Below, piece after piece: positions 53,706 to 63,961 of a DNA stretch of 64,000 nt. Source of the DNA: Sneathia vaginalis (GTDB lineage: Bacteria; Fusobacteriota; Fusobacteriia; Fusobacteriales; Leptotrichiaceae); NCBI RefSeq assembly GCF_000973085.1, contig NZ_CP011280.1, positions 274,642-338,641 on the forward strand, read 5' to 3'. The position numbers and the translations under genes were made by a program. Every line of letters starts with the position of its first letter. The stretch's first letter is position 1. The notes beneath the pieces were generated by a model. The model was not told where the DNA came from, did not search any database, and saw nothing but the letters and a program-made list of their open reading frames with translations.

Positions 53706-55448
53706 ATGGAAAATAACAAGTGGGATTTAACCTATATTTTTAAAACAGACAAATTATGGAATGAAAGCTTTGATGAAGCAAAGGAAGTAATTAAAGATAT
53801 AAAAAAATATGAAGGTAAAATTACAAAGAGTTTAGAAGGATTTAAACAATTTTTAAAAGAAAAGGAAATAATAGATTTAAAAGTTGAAAAACTATACATG
53901 TATGCACATTTAAATCATGATGCAGATACAAGTGTTTCAAAGTATCAAGAAATGTTTTCTAAGATACAATCATTATATGCAAAATATTATGAATATTGTT
54001 CATTCATTGTAACTGAAATGAAGGATAATAAAGATAAGATAGAAGAATATCTAAAAGATGATGAATTAAAAGAATATAGACAACATTTTAAAGAAGTATT
54101 TTTAAGATTCTCTCATGTATTAAGTGAAAAAGAAGAAAAAATATTAGCAAGTTTTTCTGAAATATCACAAGCACCATATAATATATTTACATCATTAAAT
54201 GATACTGACATCACTTTTAAAGATGTAATGGGAGAAAATTTAAATGATAAGAATTTTACAGTCTTTTTAGAATCAAAAGATAGAGAAAAAAGACGTATTG
54301 CTTATGAAAATCTTTATGAAGGATACAAACAATTCAGTAATACATATGCAAACATTTTATCTACAAATGTAAAAATGAATAATTTAAACGCAAAATTGTT
54401 AAAATATGATAGTGCAAGACAACAATCAATGCTTCAAGATAATATAGATGAAAAGGTTTATGATAATTTAGTAGAAACTGTTAATAAGAATCTATATAGA
54501 CTACATGAATATATGGAATACAGAAAGAATATACTAGGTTTAGATAGACTTAATATGTATGACTTGTATGTCTCAACAGCAAAGAATTTTGATGTAAGCT
54601 ATACTATAGAAGAAGCTAAAGAAATTATGTTTGAAGCATTAAAACCTTTAGGACAAGATTATTTAAATATCTTAAAGAAGTGTTTTGATGAACATTGGAT
54701 AGACTTTACAGTTAATGATAACAAGATGGGTGGAGCATATTCTAGTGGAGGATATGAAACTAAGCCATATATACTAATGACATGGAAGGATAATTTATCT
54801 TCACTATTTACATTAGCACATGAAATAGGGCATAGTATACATTCATATTACTCAAGACATAATCAAACATATATTAATTCATCATATAAGCTATTTTTAG
54901 CAGAAATTGCATCAACAACTAATGAAAATCTTTTAACTAATTATCTATTAGAAAAGTATAAAGATAATAAGGAAGCATTAATCTGCATATTAAATGATCA
55001 CTTAGATGGATATAAGGGAACAGTATTTAGACAAACACAGTTTGCAGAATTTGAACAAGAAATACATAAATTAGATAAGAATGGTGAAGCTCTAACAGCT
55101 AAAAGATTATGTGATAGTTACAAGAAAATAAACGAAAAATATTATGGTAATAATGTAATAACAGATGATATGATATCATATGAATGGGCAAGAATACCAC
55201 ATTTCTACTATTTCTTCTATGTATATCAATATGCAACAGGATTTAGTTGTGCTGTATATTTTGCAAATAGTATATTAAATGGTGGAAAAGAAGCTGTAGA
55301 AAGATATATAAACTATCTAAAAGCAGGATGTTCAAAATTCCCACTTGAAATATTAAAAGATGCAGGTGTTGATATTTTAAACGGAACAGTAATAAATAAA
55401 GCGTTGGAAGAGTTTTCTAACAAATTAGAGGTATTGAAAACATTGTGA
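53706..55448 (+). CDS. pepF: Oligoendopeptidase F (M3B metallopeptidase)
   Basis: A cytoplasmic zinc peptidase for 7-17-residue peptides. The 580-residue product has the zinc motif LAHEIGHSIHS near residue 371, with the third ligand Glu in FLAEIASTTNENLL, and the substrate-binding IPHFYYFFYVYQYATG near the C-terminus. N-terminal helical M3 domain present. Length is slightly below the typical 600. It is the last gene of the gyrB operon, and its final codons contain the eno promoter. Confidence 0.95.
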   Translation: MENNKWDLTYIFKTDKLWNESFDEAKEVIKDIKKYEGKITKSLEGFKQFLKEKEIIDLKVEKLYMYAHLNHDADTSVSKYQEMFSKIQSLYAKYYEYCSFIVTEMKDNKDKIEEYLKDDELKEYRQHFKEVFLRFSHVLSEKEEKILASFSEISQAPYNIFTSLNDTDITFKDVMGENLNDKNFTVFLESKDREKRRIAYENLYEGYKQFSNTYANILSTNVKMNNLNAKLLKYDSARQQSMLQDNIDEKVYDNLVETVNKNLYRLHEYMEYRKNILGLDRLNMYDLYVSTAKNFDVSYTIEEAKEIMFEALKPLGQDYLNILKKCFDEHWIDFTVNDNKMGGAYSSGGYETKPYILMTWKDNLSSLFTLAHEIGHSIHSYYSRHNQTYINSSYKLFLAEIASTTNENLLTNYLLEKYKDNKEALICILNDHLDGYKGTVFRQTQFAEFEQEIHKLDKNGEALTAKRLCDSYKKINEKYYGNNVITDDMISYEWARIPHFYYFFYVYQYATGFSCAVYFANSILNGGKEAVERYINYLKAGCSKFPLEILKDAGVDILNGTVINKALEEFSNKLEVLKTL

Positions 55449-55462
55449 TACTATGTTATAAT
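55434..55462 (+). promoter_or_regulatory. eno promoter
   Basis: TTGAAA (55434-55439), 17 bases, TATAAT (55457-55462), also extended by TGT before the -10. The -35 lies within the 3' end of pepF. Confidence 0.85.
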
Positions 55463-55478
55463 GAATAAGAAAAATTAA

Positions 55479-56807
<1,329 letters not shown>

Positions 56808-56819
56808 TAATTTATATTA

Positions 56820-56854
56820 AGCAAGAACAACTAATAGGTTGTTCTGCTTTTTTT
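56820..56854 (+). terminator. eno terminator
   Basis: AGCAAGAACAAC, loop TAATAG, GTTGTTCTGCT with one bulge, then seven T. Confidence 0.85.
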
Positions 56855-56875
56855 ATAGAAAAAATTAATTTTTTA

Positions 56876-56884
56876 TGGTATAAT
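56876..56884 (+). promoter_or_regulatory. Extended -10 promoter of the thrS operon
   Basis: TGGTATAAT, 32 bases before ATG 56917. The short leader leaves no room for a T-box. Confidence 0.65.
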
Positions 56885-56916
56885 TTTAATATTAAAATGA
56901 ATACGGAGGGACTAGA

Positions 56917-58821
56917 ATGTTTGAAATTAAGTTACCAGATGGTAGTGTGAGAAAATGTGAGCAGGAACTTACTGTTTTAGATTTTGCTAAAAACCTTTCT
57001 ATTAGCTTATCTAAAAAAACAGTAGGAGCAATATTTAATGGCGTGCAAGTGGATGTATCTTACACCTTAAAAGAAGCTGGAGAACTGAAATTAATCACGT
57101 TAGATAGTGAATTAGGAATTAATATCTTAAGACACAGTACAACACATATTATGGCACAAGCTGTAAAAAGATTATACCCTAATACAAAATTAGCAATAGG
57201 TCCAGTAATTGAAAATGGATTTTACTATGATTTTGATCCTGAAAAGCCATTTACAGATGAAGATATACAAGCTATAGAAAAAGAAATGCATAAGATTATC
57301 AAGGAAGATTATAAGTTTGTAAGACATATGTTTAGTGTAAATGAATTAATAGAAAAGTATGAAAAAGAAGGAGAAATATATAAGGTAGAAATATTAAAAG
57401 GACTAGATTCTGATGAAGCTAGTGCATATACACAAGGTGAATTTTTCGATTTATGTAGAGGTACACATTTACCTTCAACAGGATATGTTAAGGCATTTAA
57501 ACTAATGAGTAAAGCTGGTGCATATTGGAGAGGTAAATCAGAAAATAAGATGCTACAAAGAATATATGGTGTAGCCTTCCCTACAAAAGCTGAATTAGAT
57601 GCATATTTAAATATGTTAGCTGAAGCAGAAAAAAGAGACCATAGAAAATTAGGAAAACAATTAGGATTATTCTTCCTAGATGAACATGGTCCTGGATTCC
57701 CATTCTTTTTACCTAAAGGTATGACTTTATTCTTAAGATTACAAGACCTATGGAGAAAAGAACATATAAAGGCAGGTTATAAGGAAATTAGAACACCTAA
57801 TATGCTTGATAAAGAATTATGGGAAATTTCTGGACACTGGAAGAATTACAAAGAAAATATGTATACATCTGAAATAGATGAAAAAATATTCGCTATTAAA
57901 CCTATGAATTGCCCAGGAGGGTTATTAACATACAAGAGTGAATTAAGATCATATAAGGATTTACCATTAAAATTAGCTGAAATGGGACATGTACATAGAC
58001 ATGAATTCTCAGGAGCATTACATGGTTTAATGAGAGTAAGAGCATTCACTCAAGATGATACACATATATTCTGTACAAAAGATCAAATAGAAGATCAAAT
58101 TAAAGAAATAATAAGTCTGTATGATAGATATTATAAGCTATTTGGATTTGAATATAATATTGAATTATCAACTAAGCCTGAAAAAGCAATAGGTGATGAT
58201 GCACTATGGCAAACAGCAGAAAGTGCCTTAGAAAGAGCATTAAAAGCTGCAGGTAAAGAATTTAAATTAAATCCTGGTGATGGAGCATTTTATGGTCCTA
58301 AGATAGACTTTAAGATGAAGGATTCATTAGGTAGAATTTGGCAAACTGGTACAATACAATTAGACTTTAACCTACCAGAAAGATTTGATGCAACATATAT
58401 AGGTGCAGATGGTGAAAAACATAGACCTGTAATGTTACATAGAGCTTTATATGGAAGTTTAGAAAGATTTATGGGTGTATTAATTGAACACTATGCAGGA
58501 GCATTCCCAGTATGGTTAGCACCAGTACAAGTTAAAATAATGTCAATTTCAGAAGAACAAAAAGAATTCTGTACAAACTTATATAACAAATTAATAGATT
58601 TAGGATTTAAGGCAGAATTAGATGTAAGAAACGAAAAGATAGGTTACAAGATTAGAGAAGCTAATTTTGTTGAAAAAGTACCTATTCAATTAGTAATTGG
58701 GAAAAAAGAATGTGAAACAAACAGTGTTAATGTTAGAAGACATGGTCAAACAGAAACACAAACTATGGGTATTGAAGACTTTATTTCTATGTTAAGTAAA
58801 GAAGTAGAACCAGAATTTTAG
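56917..58821 (+). CDS. thrS: Threonyl-tRNA synthetase
   Basis: 634 residues: N-terminal TGS domain (1-62), the editing/SAD domain (about 65-225, with RHSTTHIMAQAVKRL and DLCRGTHLPSTG), class II core with motif 2 around MGHVHRHEFSGALHGLMRVRAFTQDD, motif 3 HRALYGSLERFMGVLIEH, and the anticodon-binding domain (about 530-630). Zinc ligand Cys in KPMNCPGG. GGAGGGA precedes the start. Not controlled by a visible T-box. Confidence 0.97.
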   Translation: MFEIKLPDGSVRKCEQELTVLDFAKNLSISLSKKTVGAIFNGVQVDVSYTLKEAGELKLITLDSELGINILRHSTTHIMAQAVKRLYPNTKLAIGPVIENGFYYDFDPEKPFTDEDIQAIEKEMHKIIKEDYKFVRHMFSVNELIEKYEKEGEIYKVEILKGLDSDEASAYTQGEFFDLCRGTHLPSTGYVKAFKLMSKAGAYWRGKSENKMLQRIYGVAFPTKAELDAYLNMLAEAEKRDHRKLGKQLGLFFLDEHGPGFPFFLPKGMTLFLRLQDLWRKEHIKAGYKEIRTPNMLDKELWEISGHWKNYKENMYTSEIDEKIFAIKPMNCPGGLLTYKSELRSYKDLPLKLAEMGHVHRHEFSGALHGLMRVRAFTQDDTHIFCTKDQIEDQIKEIISLYDRYYKLFGFEYNIELSTKPEKAIGDDALWQTAESALERALKAAGKEFKLNPGDGAFYGPKIDFKMKDSLGRIWQTGTIQLDFNLPERFDATYIGADGEKHRPVMLHRALYGSLERFMGVLIEHYAGAFPVWLAPVQVKIMSISEEQKEFCTNLYNKLIDLGFKAELDVRNEKIGYKIREANFVEKVPIQLVIGKKECETNSVNVRRHGQTETQTMGIEDFISMLSKEVEPEF

Positions 58822-58837
58822 TATAAGAGGGGATATT

Positions 58838-59530
58838 ATGTATTACGATATAGATCAACATGAGATAAGAAATATAGTTGATAAAAAAATTAAAGGTAGT
58901 TTTTTATATATGAGTATAGCTTTAATTGTTACATTCTTAACAGGCTATTTTACAGTTACAAATGAAGCAGTAAGAAGTACTAGTTATACCCTATTACCAT
59001 TATTTTTAATATTACAATTTGTACTTCCTTTAAGTATGAGTTTGTTTATTTATAAGGCGAATGCTACTATATTAAGAGTAATGTTTGTAATATATTCAAT
59101 ATCAACAGGTGTTATATTATCATTTATTGCAGAATATTATACATTAGGAAGTGTTATAAGTGTATTATCAGGAACAATAGTATTGTTTTTAGTCCTAACA
59201 ATTTATGGATATACAACAAAAAGTAACTTACAAAGTTATACAAGTTTCTTATTTGTTGGATTAATTTCAATAATAATAATGTCTGTAATTAATATGTTTA
59301 TAGGAAGTAATACACTTGATTTACTATTATCAGCACTAGCAGTAGTAGTATTTGTAATTTATACAGCATATGATACACAAAGAATAAAAAATACTATTAT
59401 ATCACTTTCGTATCAAGGTCAATTAGATTTGTTAGATAGGGTAGAAATAATTGGAGCATTATCACTATACCTTGATTTTATAAACCTATTTATATACCTT
59501 ATTAGAATATTTGGAAGAAGAAAAGATTAA
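58838..59530 (+). CDS. Bax inhibitor-1/YccA-family membrane protein
   Basis: 230 residues with seven hydrophobic spans and the BI-1 end motif VVFVIYTAYDTQRIKN...LSLYLDFINLFIYLIRIFGRR. Bacterial relatives are pH-sensitive Ca2+-leak channels or interact with FtsH; the exact role here is unknown. AGAGGGG before ATG 58838. It lies between thrS and the GH57 gene, 16 and 22 bases away. Confidence 0.9.
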   Translation: MYYDIDQHEIRNIVDKKIKGSFLYMSIALIVTFLTGYFTVTNEAVRSTSYTLLPLFLILQFVLPLSMSLFIYKANATILRVMFVIYSISTGVILSFIAEYYTLGSVISVLSGTIVLFLVLTIYGYTTKSNLQSYTSFLFVGLISIIIMSVINMFIGSNTLDLLLSALAVVVFVIYTAYDTQRIKNTIISLSYQGQLDLLDRVEIIGALSLYLDFINLFIYLIRIFGRRKD

Positions 59531-59552
59531 TATATAAAGGTGGGATTAACTA

Positions 59553-61127
59553 ATGGAAGGATATTTCAGTTTAGTATTACATGCACATTTACCATACGTA
59601 CGTCATCCAGAATACAAAGAGTTTTTGGAAGAAGATTGGTTATATGAAGCAATTACGGAAACATATATTCCGTTCTTAATGATGTTTGAAAGATTACATA
59701 GAGATAATGTTGAATTTAATATAACATTAACTATGTCTGGAACATTAGCAAATATGTTAAAAGATGATCTATTAATGAGTAGATATTTACGTCATATGGA
59801 CAAAATGGTGGAATTATGCGAAAAAGAATTAGATAGATTAAAAGATCAACCAGCATTTTTAAAAGTAGCAAGACATAATTATGATACATACAGAAATGCA
59901 AGACAATATTTCTTAGATTGCAATAGAGACTTAGTATCAAAATTTAGATATTTCCAAGATCTAGGGCATTTAGAAATTATACCAGTTACAGCAACACACG
60001 GTATGCTTCCTATGATGAAAGATTATGATAAGGTTGCAAATGCTCAAGTTTTACAAGCAAAAATAGATTACATGGAACATTTTGGAAGAGAACCTAAGGG
60101 TATATGGCTTGCTGAATGTGCATATTATCCAGGACAAGATAAGTATCTTGCTGAAAATGGAATAAGATACTTCTTAGTTGATGCACATGGTATAATGCAT
60201 GCAGACCCAAGACCAATATATGGAGTTTATGCACCAGTTTATACAGAAAATGGTATTGCAGCTTTTGCAAGAGACCTTGAATCATCAGAACAAGTATGGA
60301 GTTCTGAAATAGGATATCCAGGTGATGGAACTTATAGAGAATTTCATAAAGATGCAGGTTATGAATTAGACTATGACTATATTAAACCATACTTACATAG
60401 TGATGGTGTAAGAAGAAATATAGGTATAAAGTATTTTGCAATAACAGATAAGAAAGGTACATATAAGGCAATATATGACCCAGAAGCAGCGTATAACAAG
60501 GCAAAACAACATGCATATGACTTTGTATTTAATAGATCAAAACAATTAGAATATTTAGCATCAAAAATGAAACATAGAAAACCAATAGTAATATCACCAT
60601 ATGATGCAGAACTTTATGGTCACTGGTGGTATGAAGGTCCAATATTCTTGGAATATGTATTCCGTGCTATGCAAATTTCAAACTTTAAGAGCATAACACC
60701 TAGTCAATACTTAGATAAGTATCCTATGAATCAAGTTGTAAATGTTAGTATGTCAAGTTGGGGAGCTAATGGATACTTTGATGTTTGGGTAGACGGATCA
60801 AATGACTATATTTATCGTCATTTGCATAAGGCTGCCGAAAAGATGTTAGAAATTGCTACATATGAACCAATGAATGATGTAGAAAGACGTGCAATGAATC
60901 AAATGGCAAGAGAATTAATGATGGCACAAACATCATGCTGGCCGTTTATAATGTTCACAGGAACAATGGTAGGATATGCACATAAGAAGATATCAGACCA
61001 CACAAATAGACTGTTCAAACTATATGAAGATATAAAACACCATAGTGTAGATGAAGAATGGTTAAGAGAAATTGAAAGTAGAGATAATATATTTAGAAAT
61101 ATAGATTATAGAATTTATAGAGGATAA
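59553..61127 (+). CDS. 1,4-alpha-glucan branching enzyme, GH57 family
   Basis: 524 residues with the GH57 start GYFSLVLHAHLPYVRHPE, putative nucleophile Glu in GIWLAECAYYPG (about residue 188), the acid/base Asp in SPYDAELYGHWWYEGP (about 350), and a C-terminal helical DUF1957 domain ending in CWPFIMFTGTMVGYA. These features match the branching-enzyme subgroup of GH57 (Thermotoga/Thermus type) rather than amylopullulanases. No glgA, glgC or glgP lies nearby; instead it is between a BI-1 protein and a cysteine desulfurase. It has no signal peptide, so intracellular glucan is the likely substrate. Confidence 0.92.
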   Translation: MEGYFSLVLHAHLPYVRHPEYKEFLEEDWLYEAITETYIPFLMMFERLHRDNVEFNITLTMSGTLANMLKDDLLMSRYLRHMDKMVELCEKELDRLKDQPAFLKVARHNYDTYRNARQYFLDCNRDLVSKFRYFQDLGHLEIIPVTATHGMLPMMKDYDKVANAQVLQAKIDYMEHFGREPKGIWLAECAYYPGQDKYLAENGIRYFLVDAHGIMHADPRPIYGVYAPVYTENGIAAFARDLESSEQVWSSEIGYPGDGTYREFHKDAGYELDYDYIKPYLHSDGVRRNIGIKYFAITDKKGTYKAIYDPEAAYNKAKQHAYDFVFNRSKQLEYLASKMKHRKPIVISPYDAELYGHWWYEGPIFLEYVFRAMQISNFKSITPSQYLDKYPMNQVVNVSMSSWGANGYFDVWVDGSNDYIYRHLHKAAEKMLEIATYEPMNDVERRAMNQMARELMMAQTSCWPFIMFTGTMVGYAHKKISDHTNRLFKLYEDIKHHSVDEEWLREIESRDNIFRNIDYRIYRG

Positions 61128-61128
61128 A

Positions 61129-62247
61129 ATGAAAGAAATTTATTTAGATAATGCTGCAACTACTAAAGCTAGAAAAGAAGTTGTAAACTATATGGTAGAT
61201 TGTATGGAACATAGCTATGCAAATGCAGATTCTATACATAATTTAGGCTTAAGTGTAGCAAAAAAAATAAATGAGAATAAGAAAGTTTTTGAAAAGTTAG
61301 GACTGCCTAAAGATAGTATATATTTCACAGCAGGTGGTGGAGAAGCTAATAATATATTAATTAAAGCTGTTTGCAACAAATTTAAAAAGGGAAGAATAAT
61401 ATCAACACCCATAGAACATCCGTCAATTATTAAAACATTAGAAAGCTTAAAGGGATTTGATGTTTGTTATTTGAAAGTTGATGAATATGGTAGAGTAGAT
61501 GAGAATTCTCTAAAAGAACTACTAAATGAAGATACAATACTAGTTACTATTGCCTATGTTAATAGTGAATTAGGAACTATACAAGATATACCAAAATTAT
61601 GTAGAATTACAAAGGAGAAAAATAAGGATATAGTTTTTCATACAGATTTTGTGCAAGGCTTAGGTCATGTAAAGGTAGATTTTAGTAAAATACCTGTTGA
61701 TGCAGTTAGTTTTAGCTCTCATAAAATATATGGACCTAAAGGTGTTGGAGCTATATACATATCAAAAAAAATAAAGTTACAACCTGTTGTTTATGGCTCA
61801 AATAGTGAAAATGCATTTGTACCAAGAACATTAGCGAATGAACAAGTTCTAGGCTTTTTAAAAGCTATTAGTCTGTTAGATGATCTAGATATTGAACACC
61901 TAAGAGAAATAAAGGAATATACTTTAGAAAGATTAAAAGAAATACCTAATATTAGAATAAATTCTCCAGAATTTTCAAGCCCTGGTCTTTTAAATGTTTC
62001 ATTTATTGGAGCAAGGGGAGAGATAATAATGAATTACTTATCAAGCATGAACATATATGTATCTACGGGTTCAGCGTGTTCTGTAAAGAAAGGTCCTAGT
62101 AGTGTAATAAAGGCAATAGGACTTGAAGATAAGTATTCTAGTGGAGTTATACGTCTTAGTTTTGGAAGGTATAACACTAAAGAAGATATAGATGAGTTCA
62201 TAACTCAATTAAACATAGTATTGGGAATGATAAGGAGTGTAGCATAA
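61129..62247 (+). CDS. Cysteine desulfurase (NifS/IscS type)
   Basis: A PLP enzyme that removes sulfur from cysteine for Fe-S clusters and tRNA thiolation. 372 residues: YLDNAATTKARKEV start, HTDFVQGLGHVKVD with the PLP-contacting His region, PLP-lysine in SFSSHKIYGPKGVG (about 198-203), and the persulfide cysteine in STGSACSVKKG (about residue 317). The short active loop places it in group I. No iscU or trmU is adjacent. It is a candidate donor for ThiI at 5.6 kb. Begins 1 base after the GH57 stop. Confidence 0.93.
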   Translation: MKEIYLDNAATTKARKEVVNYMVDCMEHSYANADSIHNLGLSVAKKINENKKVFEKLGLPKDSIYFTAGGGEANNILIKAVCNKFKKGRIISTPIEHPSIIKTLESLKGFDVCYLKVDEYGRVDENSLKELLNEDTILVTIAYVNSELGTIQDIPKLCRITKEKNKDIVFHTDFVQGLGHVKVDFSKIPVDAVSFSSHKIYGPKGVGAIYISKKIKLQPVVYGSNSENAFVPRTLANEQVLGFLKAISLLDDLDIEHLREIKEYTLERLKEIPNIRINSPEFSSPGLLNVSFIGARGEIIMNYLSSMNIYVSTGSACSVKKGPSSVIKAIGLEDKYSSGVIRLSFGRYNTKEDIDEFITQLNIVLGMIRSVA

Positions 62248-62270
62248 TGCTATATTCCTTATTTTATTTT
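62232..62270 (+). terminator. Likely terminator of the thrS operon
   Basis: AAGGA with TCCTT and GTAGCAT with ATGCTAT form an imperfect hairpin spanning the stop codon, followed by ATTTTATTTT. Stem mismatches lower confidence. Confidence 0.5.
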
Positions 62271-62290
62271 ACCTTATTTTGAAAAAAATT

Positions 62291-62325
62291 TTCATTTTTT
62301 TCAATTTCTTTCTTCATTTTTTTCA
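62291..62325 (+). promoter_or_regulatory. Two direct repeats, probable FruR operator
   Basis: The 13-mer TTCATTTTTTTCA occurs at 62291-62303 and 62313-62325, centre spacing 22 bases (two helical turns). The second covers the -35 position relative to TATAAT at 62336-62341. DeoR-type regulators commonly bind direct repeats near their own promoters. Confidence 0.6.
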
Positions 62326-62335
62326 TTTTATGTAA

Positions 62336-62341
62336 TATAAT
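62336..62341 (+). promoter_or_regulatory. -10 element of the fru operon
   Basis: TATAAT, with TTCATT of the second repeat 17 bases upstream as a weak -35. Confidence 0.6.
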
Positions 62342-62358
62342 ATATTGAGGTGATGGTA

Positions 62359-63069
62359 ATGTTATCTAAGCAAAGACAAGATAAAATTCTTGATATACTT
62401 AGGGAAAAGGGTAAAATAAGTTTCACAGACTTAGCAAAAAAGCTTAATACATCATATGCTACAATCAGGCGTGATTGTGAAAATTTAGAAAGTTTTAATT
62501 TAGTTACACGTATTTCAAAGGGTGTAGAACTAAATGAATTTAAATATGATATAGATATTTCATATAGACAAGTAAAAAATATTTCTAAAAAAAGAAAAAT
62601 TGCTAAAAGGGCTGCAAAATTCTTGAAAAGAGGTAGTTTCATATTTTTAGATTCAGGGACTACAGTTAATGAATTAATACCATATTTAAAAAATTTAGAT
62701 ATACGTGTTGTTACAAATGGTATTATGCACTTGCCTAAATTGATAGATAATAAGGTGGAGACAATTTTGGTAGGAGGTAGAGTCAAACCTACAACAAGAG
62801 CTATAGTCAGTCCAGAAGCTATTAAGCAAATAAAGAGATACAGATTTGATTATTGTTTTATGGGTGCTAATGCAATTAATGAAGAATTAGGATATATGAC
62901 TCCAGATCCAGATGAAGCAGAAATTAAAAGAGCAGTTATAGAGAGTTCAAAAGTAGCATTTGTTCTTGCAGAAAAATCTAAGTGTGATAAGATTTCAAAT
63001 GTTAGATTTTCTGAGTATGATAAATGCATATATATAGGGGAGGATAATGATATACACAGTAACGCTTAA
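62359..63069 (+). CDS. fruR: DeoR-family transcriptional regulator of the fructose operon
   Basis: 236 residues: a winged HTH (1-56, with KGKISFTDLAKKLNTSYATIRRDCENLE) and a DeoRC sugar-phosphate sensor domain (about 75-230; FLDSGTTVNELIPYL, VVTNGIMHLPKL, ILVGGRVKPTTRA, FMGANAINEELGYMTPDPDEAEIKRAVI). It probably represses the operon and responds to fructose-1-phosphate, as in related fru operons; this is inferred from context. ATG 62359 is chosen by spacing to GAGGTGAT; GTG 62350 and ATG 62353 overlap that site. Overlaps fruK by 23 bases. Confidence 0.92.
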   Translation: MLSKQRQDKILDILREKGKISFTDLAKKLNTSYATIRRDCENLESFNLVTRISKGVELNEFKYDIDISYRQVKNISKKRKIAKRAAKFLKRGSFIFLDSGTTVNELIPYLKNLDIRVVTNGIMHLPKLIDNKVETILVGGRVKPTTRAIVSPEAIKQIKRYRFDYCFMGANAINEELGYMTPDPDEAEIKRAVIESSKVAFVLAEKSKCDKISNVRFSEYDKCIYIGEDNDIHSNA

Positions 63070-63961
63070 TCCAGCATTGGATTATGATATTTATACAAAC
63101 AAGATACAATTAGGAGAGCTAAATGATTCTAATAAAGTAGAGTTTAGAGCAGGTGGTAAAGGTATTAATGTGTCTATAATGCTAAATAATATAAATGAAA
63201 GATCGATAGCATTAGGATATATAGCAGGATTTACAGGCGAATATATATTAAAAGATTTAAATGCCCAAAATATTATGAGTGATTTCATAAGTGTAAAAGG
63301 TAATACAAGAATAAATATTAAGTTAAAAAGTGAAGAAGTAGAAACAGAAATAGCTGGAATTTCACCAGAAATAACTAGAGAGAATTATGAAGAACTTCTT
63401 TTGAAAATAAAGAGATTGAAAACTGAGGATATTTTAGTATTATCAGGATCTATTCCAGGTTGTATGGAAAAAGATGCGTATAAAAAAATGGCACAAAGTA
63501 CAAAAGCACAAGTAGTATTAGATACAAGGGGAGACTTGTTAATAGAAAATATATGGAATAATCTTTTAATTAAACCTAATATCAAAGAATTAGAACAAGC
63601 GTTTAATAAGAAATTAAATACACATAGAGAAGTATATGATGCTTGTAAGATATTCTTTGATAAGGGTGTAAAATACATTCTAGTTTCTATGGGAGAAAAA
63701 GGTGCTTTATTAGTAAAAAAAGGTAGAATGTTTAGTGCAAATGTACCAAGTGGTGAAATGATAAATACAATAGGTGCAGGAGATTCAACAGTTTCAGGAT
63801 TTTTAAAAGGATATACAGAAAATTTAGAAGATAAAGAAATCTTGAAATTAGCAGTTGCTTGTGGTAGTGCAACAGCATATTCTTATGGAATAGGTAAGAA
63901 GGATAAAATAAATGAATTAATAAAAAATATAGAATGTGAGGAAGAAATTTATGAAGATTGA
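63047..63961 (+). CDS. fruK: 1-Phosphofructokinase
   Basis: Phosphorylates fructose-1-phosphate to fructose-1,6-bisphosphate. A PfkB-family kinase of 304 residues with TLNPALDYDIY at the start, FRAGGKGINVSIML (substrate and ATP loop), LSGSIPG, and the catalytic NTIGAGDSTVSGFLKGY near residue 243. TLNPA and GGKG patterns fit FruK/LacC; the position between fruR and a PTS gene points to FruK. GGGGAGG precedes ATG 63047. Overlaps fruA by 11 bases. Confidence 0.94.
   Translation: MIYTVTLNPALDYDIYTNKIQLGELNDSNKVEFRAGGKGINVSIMLNNINERSIALGYIAGFTGEYILKDLNAQNIMSDFISVKGNTRINIKLKSEEVETEIAGISPEITRENYEELLLKIKRLKTEDILVLSGSIPGCMEKDAYKKMAQSTKAQVVLDTRGDLLIENIWNNLLIKPNIKELEQAFNKKLNTHREVYDACKIFFDKGVKYILVSMGEKGALLVKKGRMFSANVPSGEMINTIGAGDSTVSGFLKGYTENLEDKEILKLAVACGSATAYSYGIGKKDKINELIKNIECEEEIYED

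Noticed and set aside
56808-56916. T-box leader for thrS
   Set aside because: The leader after the -10 is about 30 bases and has no T-box sequence or specifier structure.
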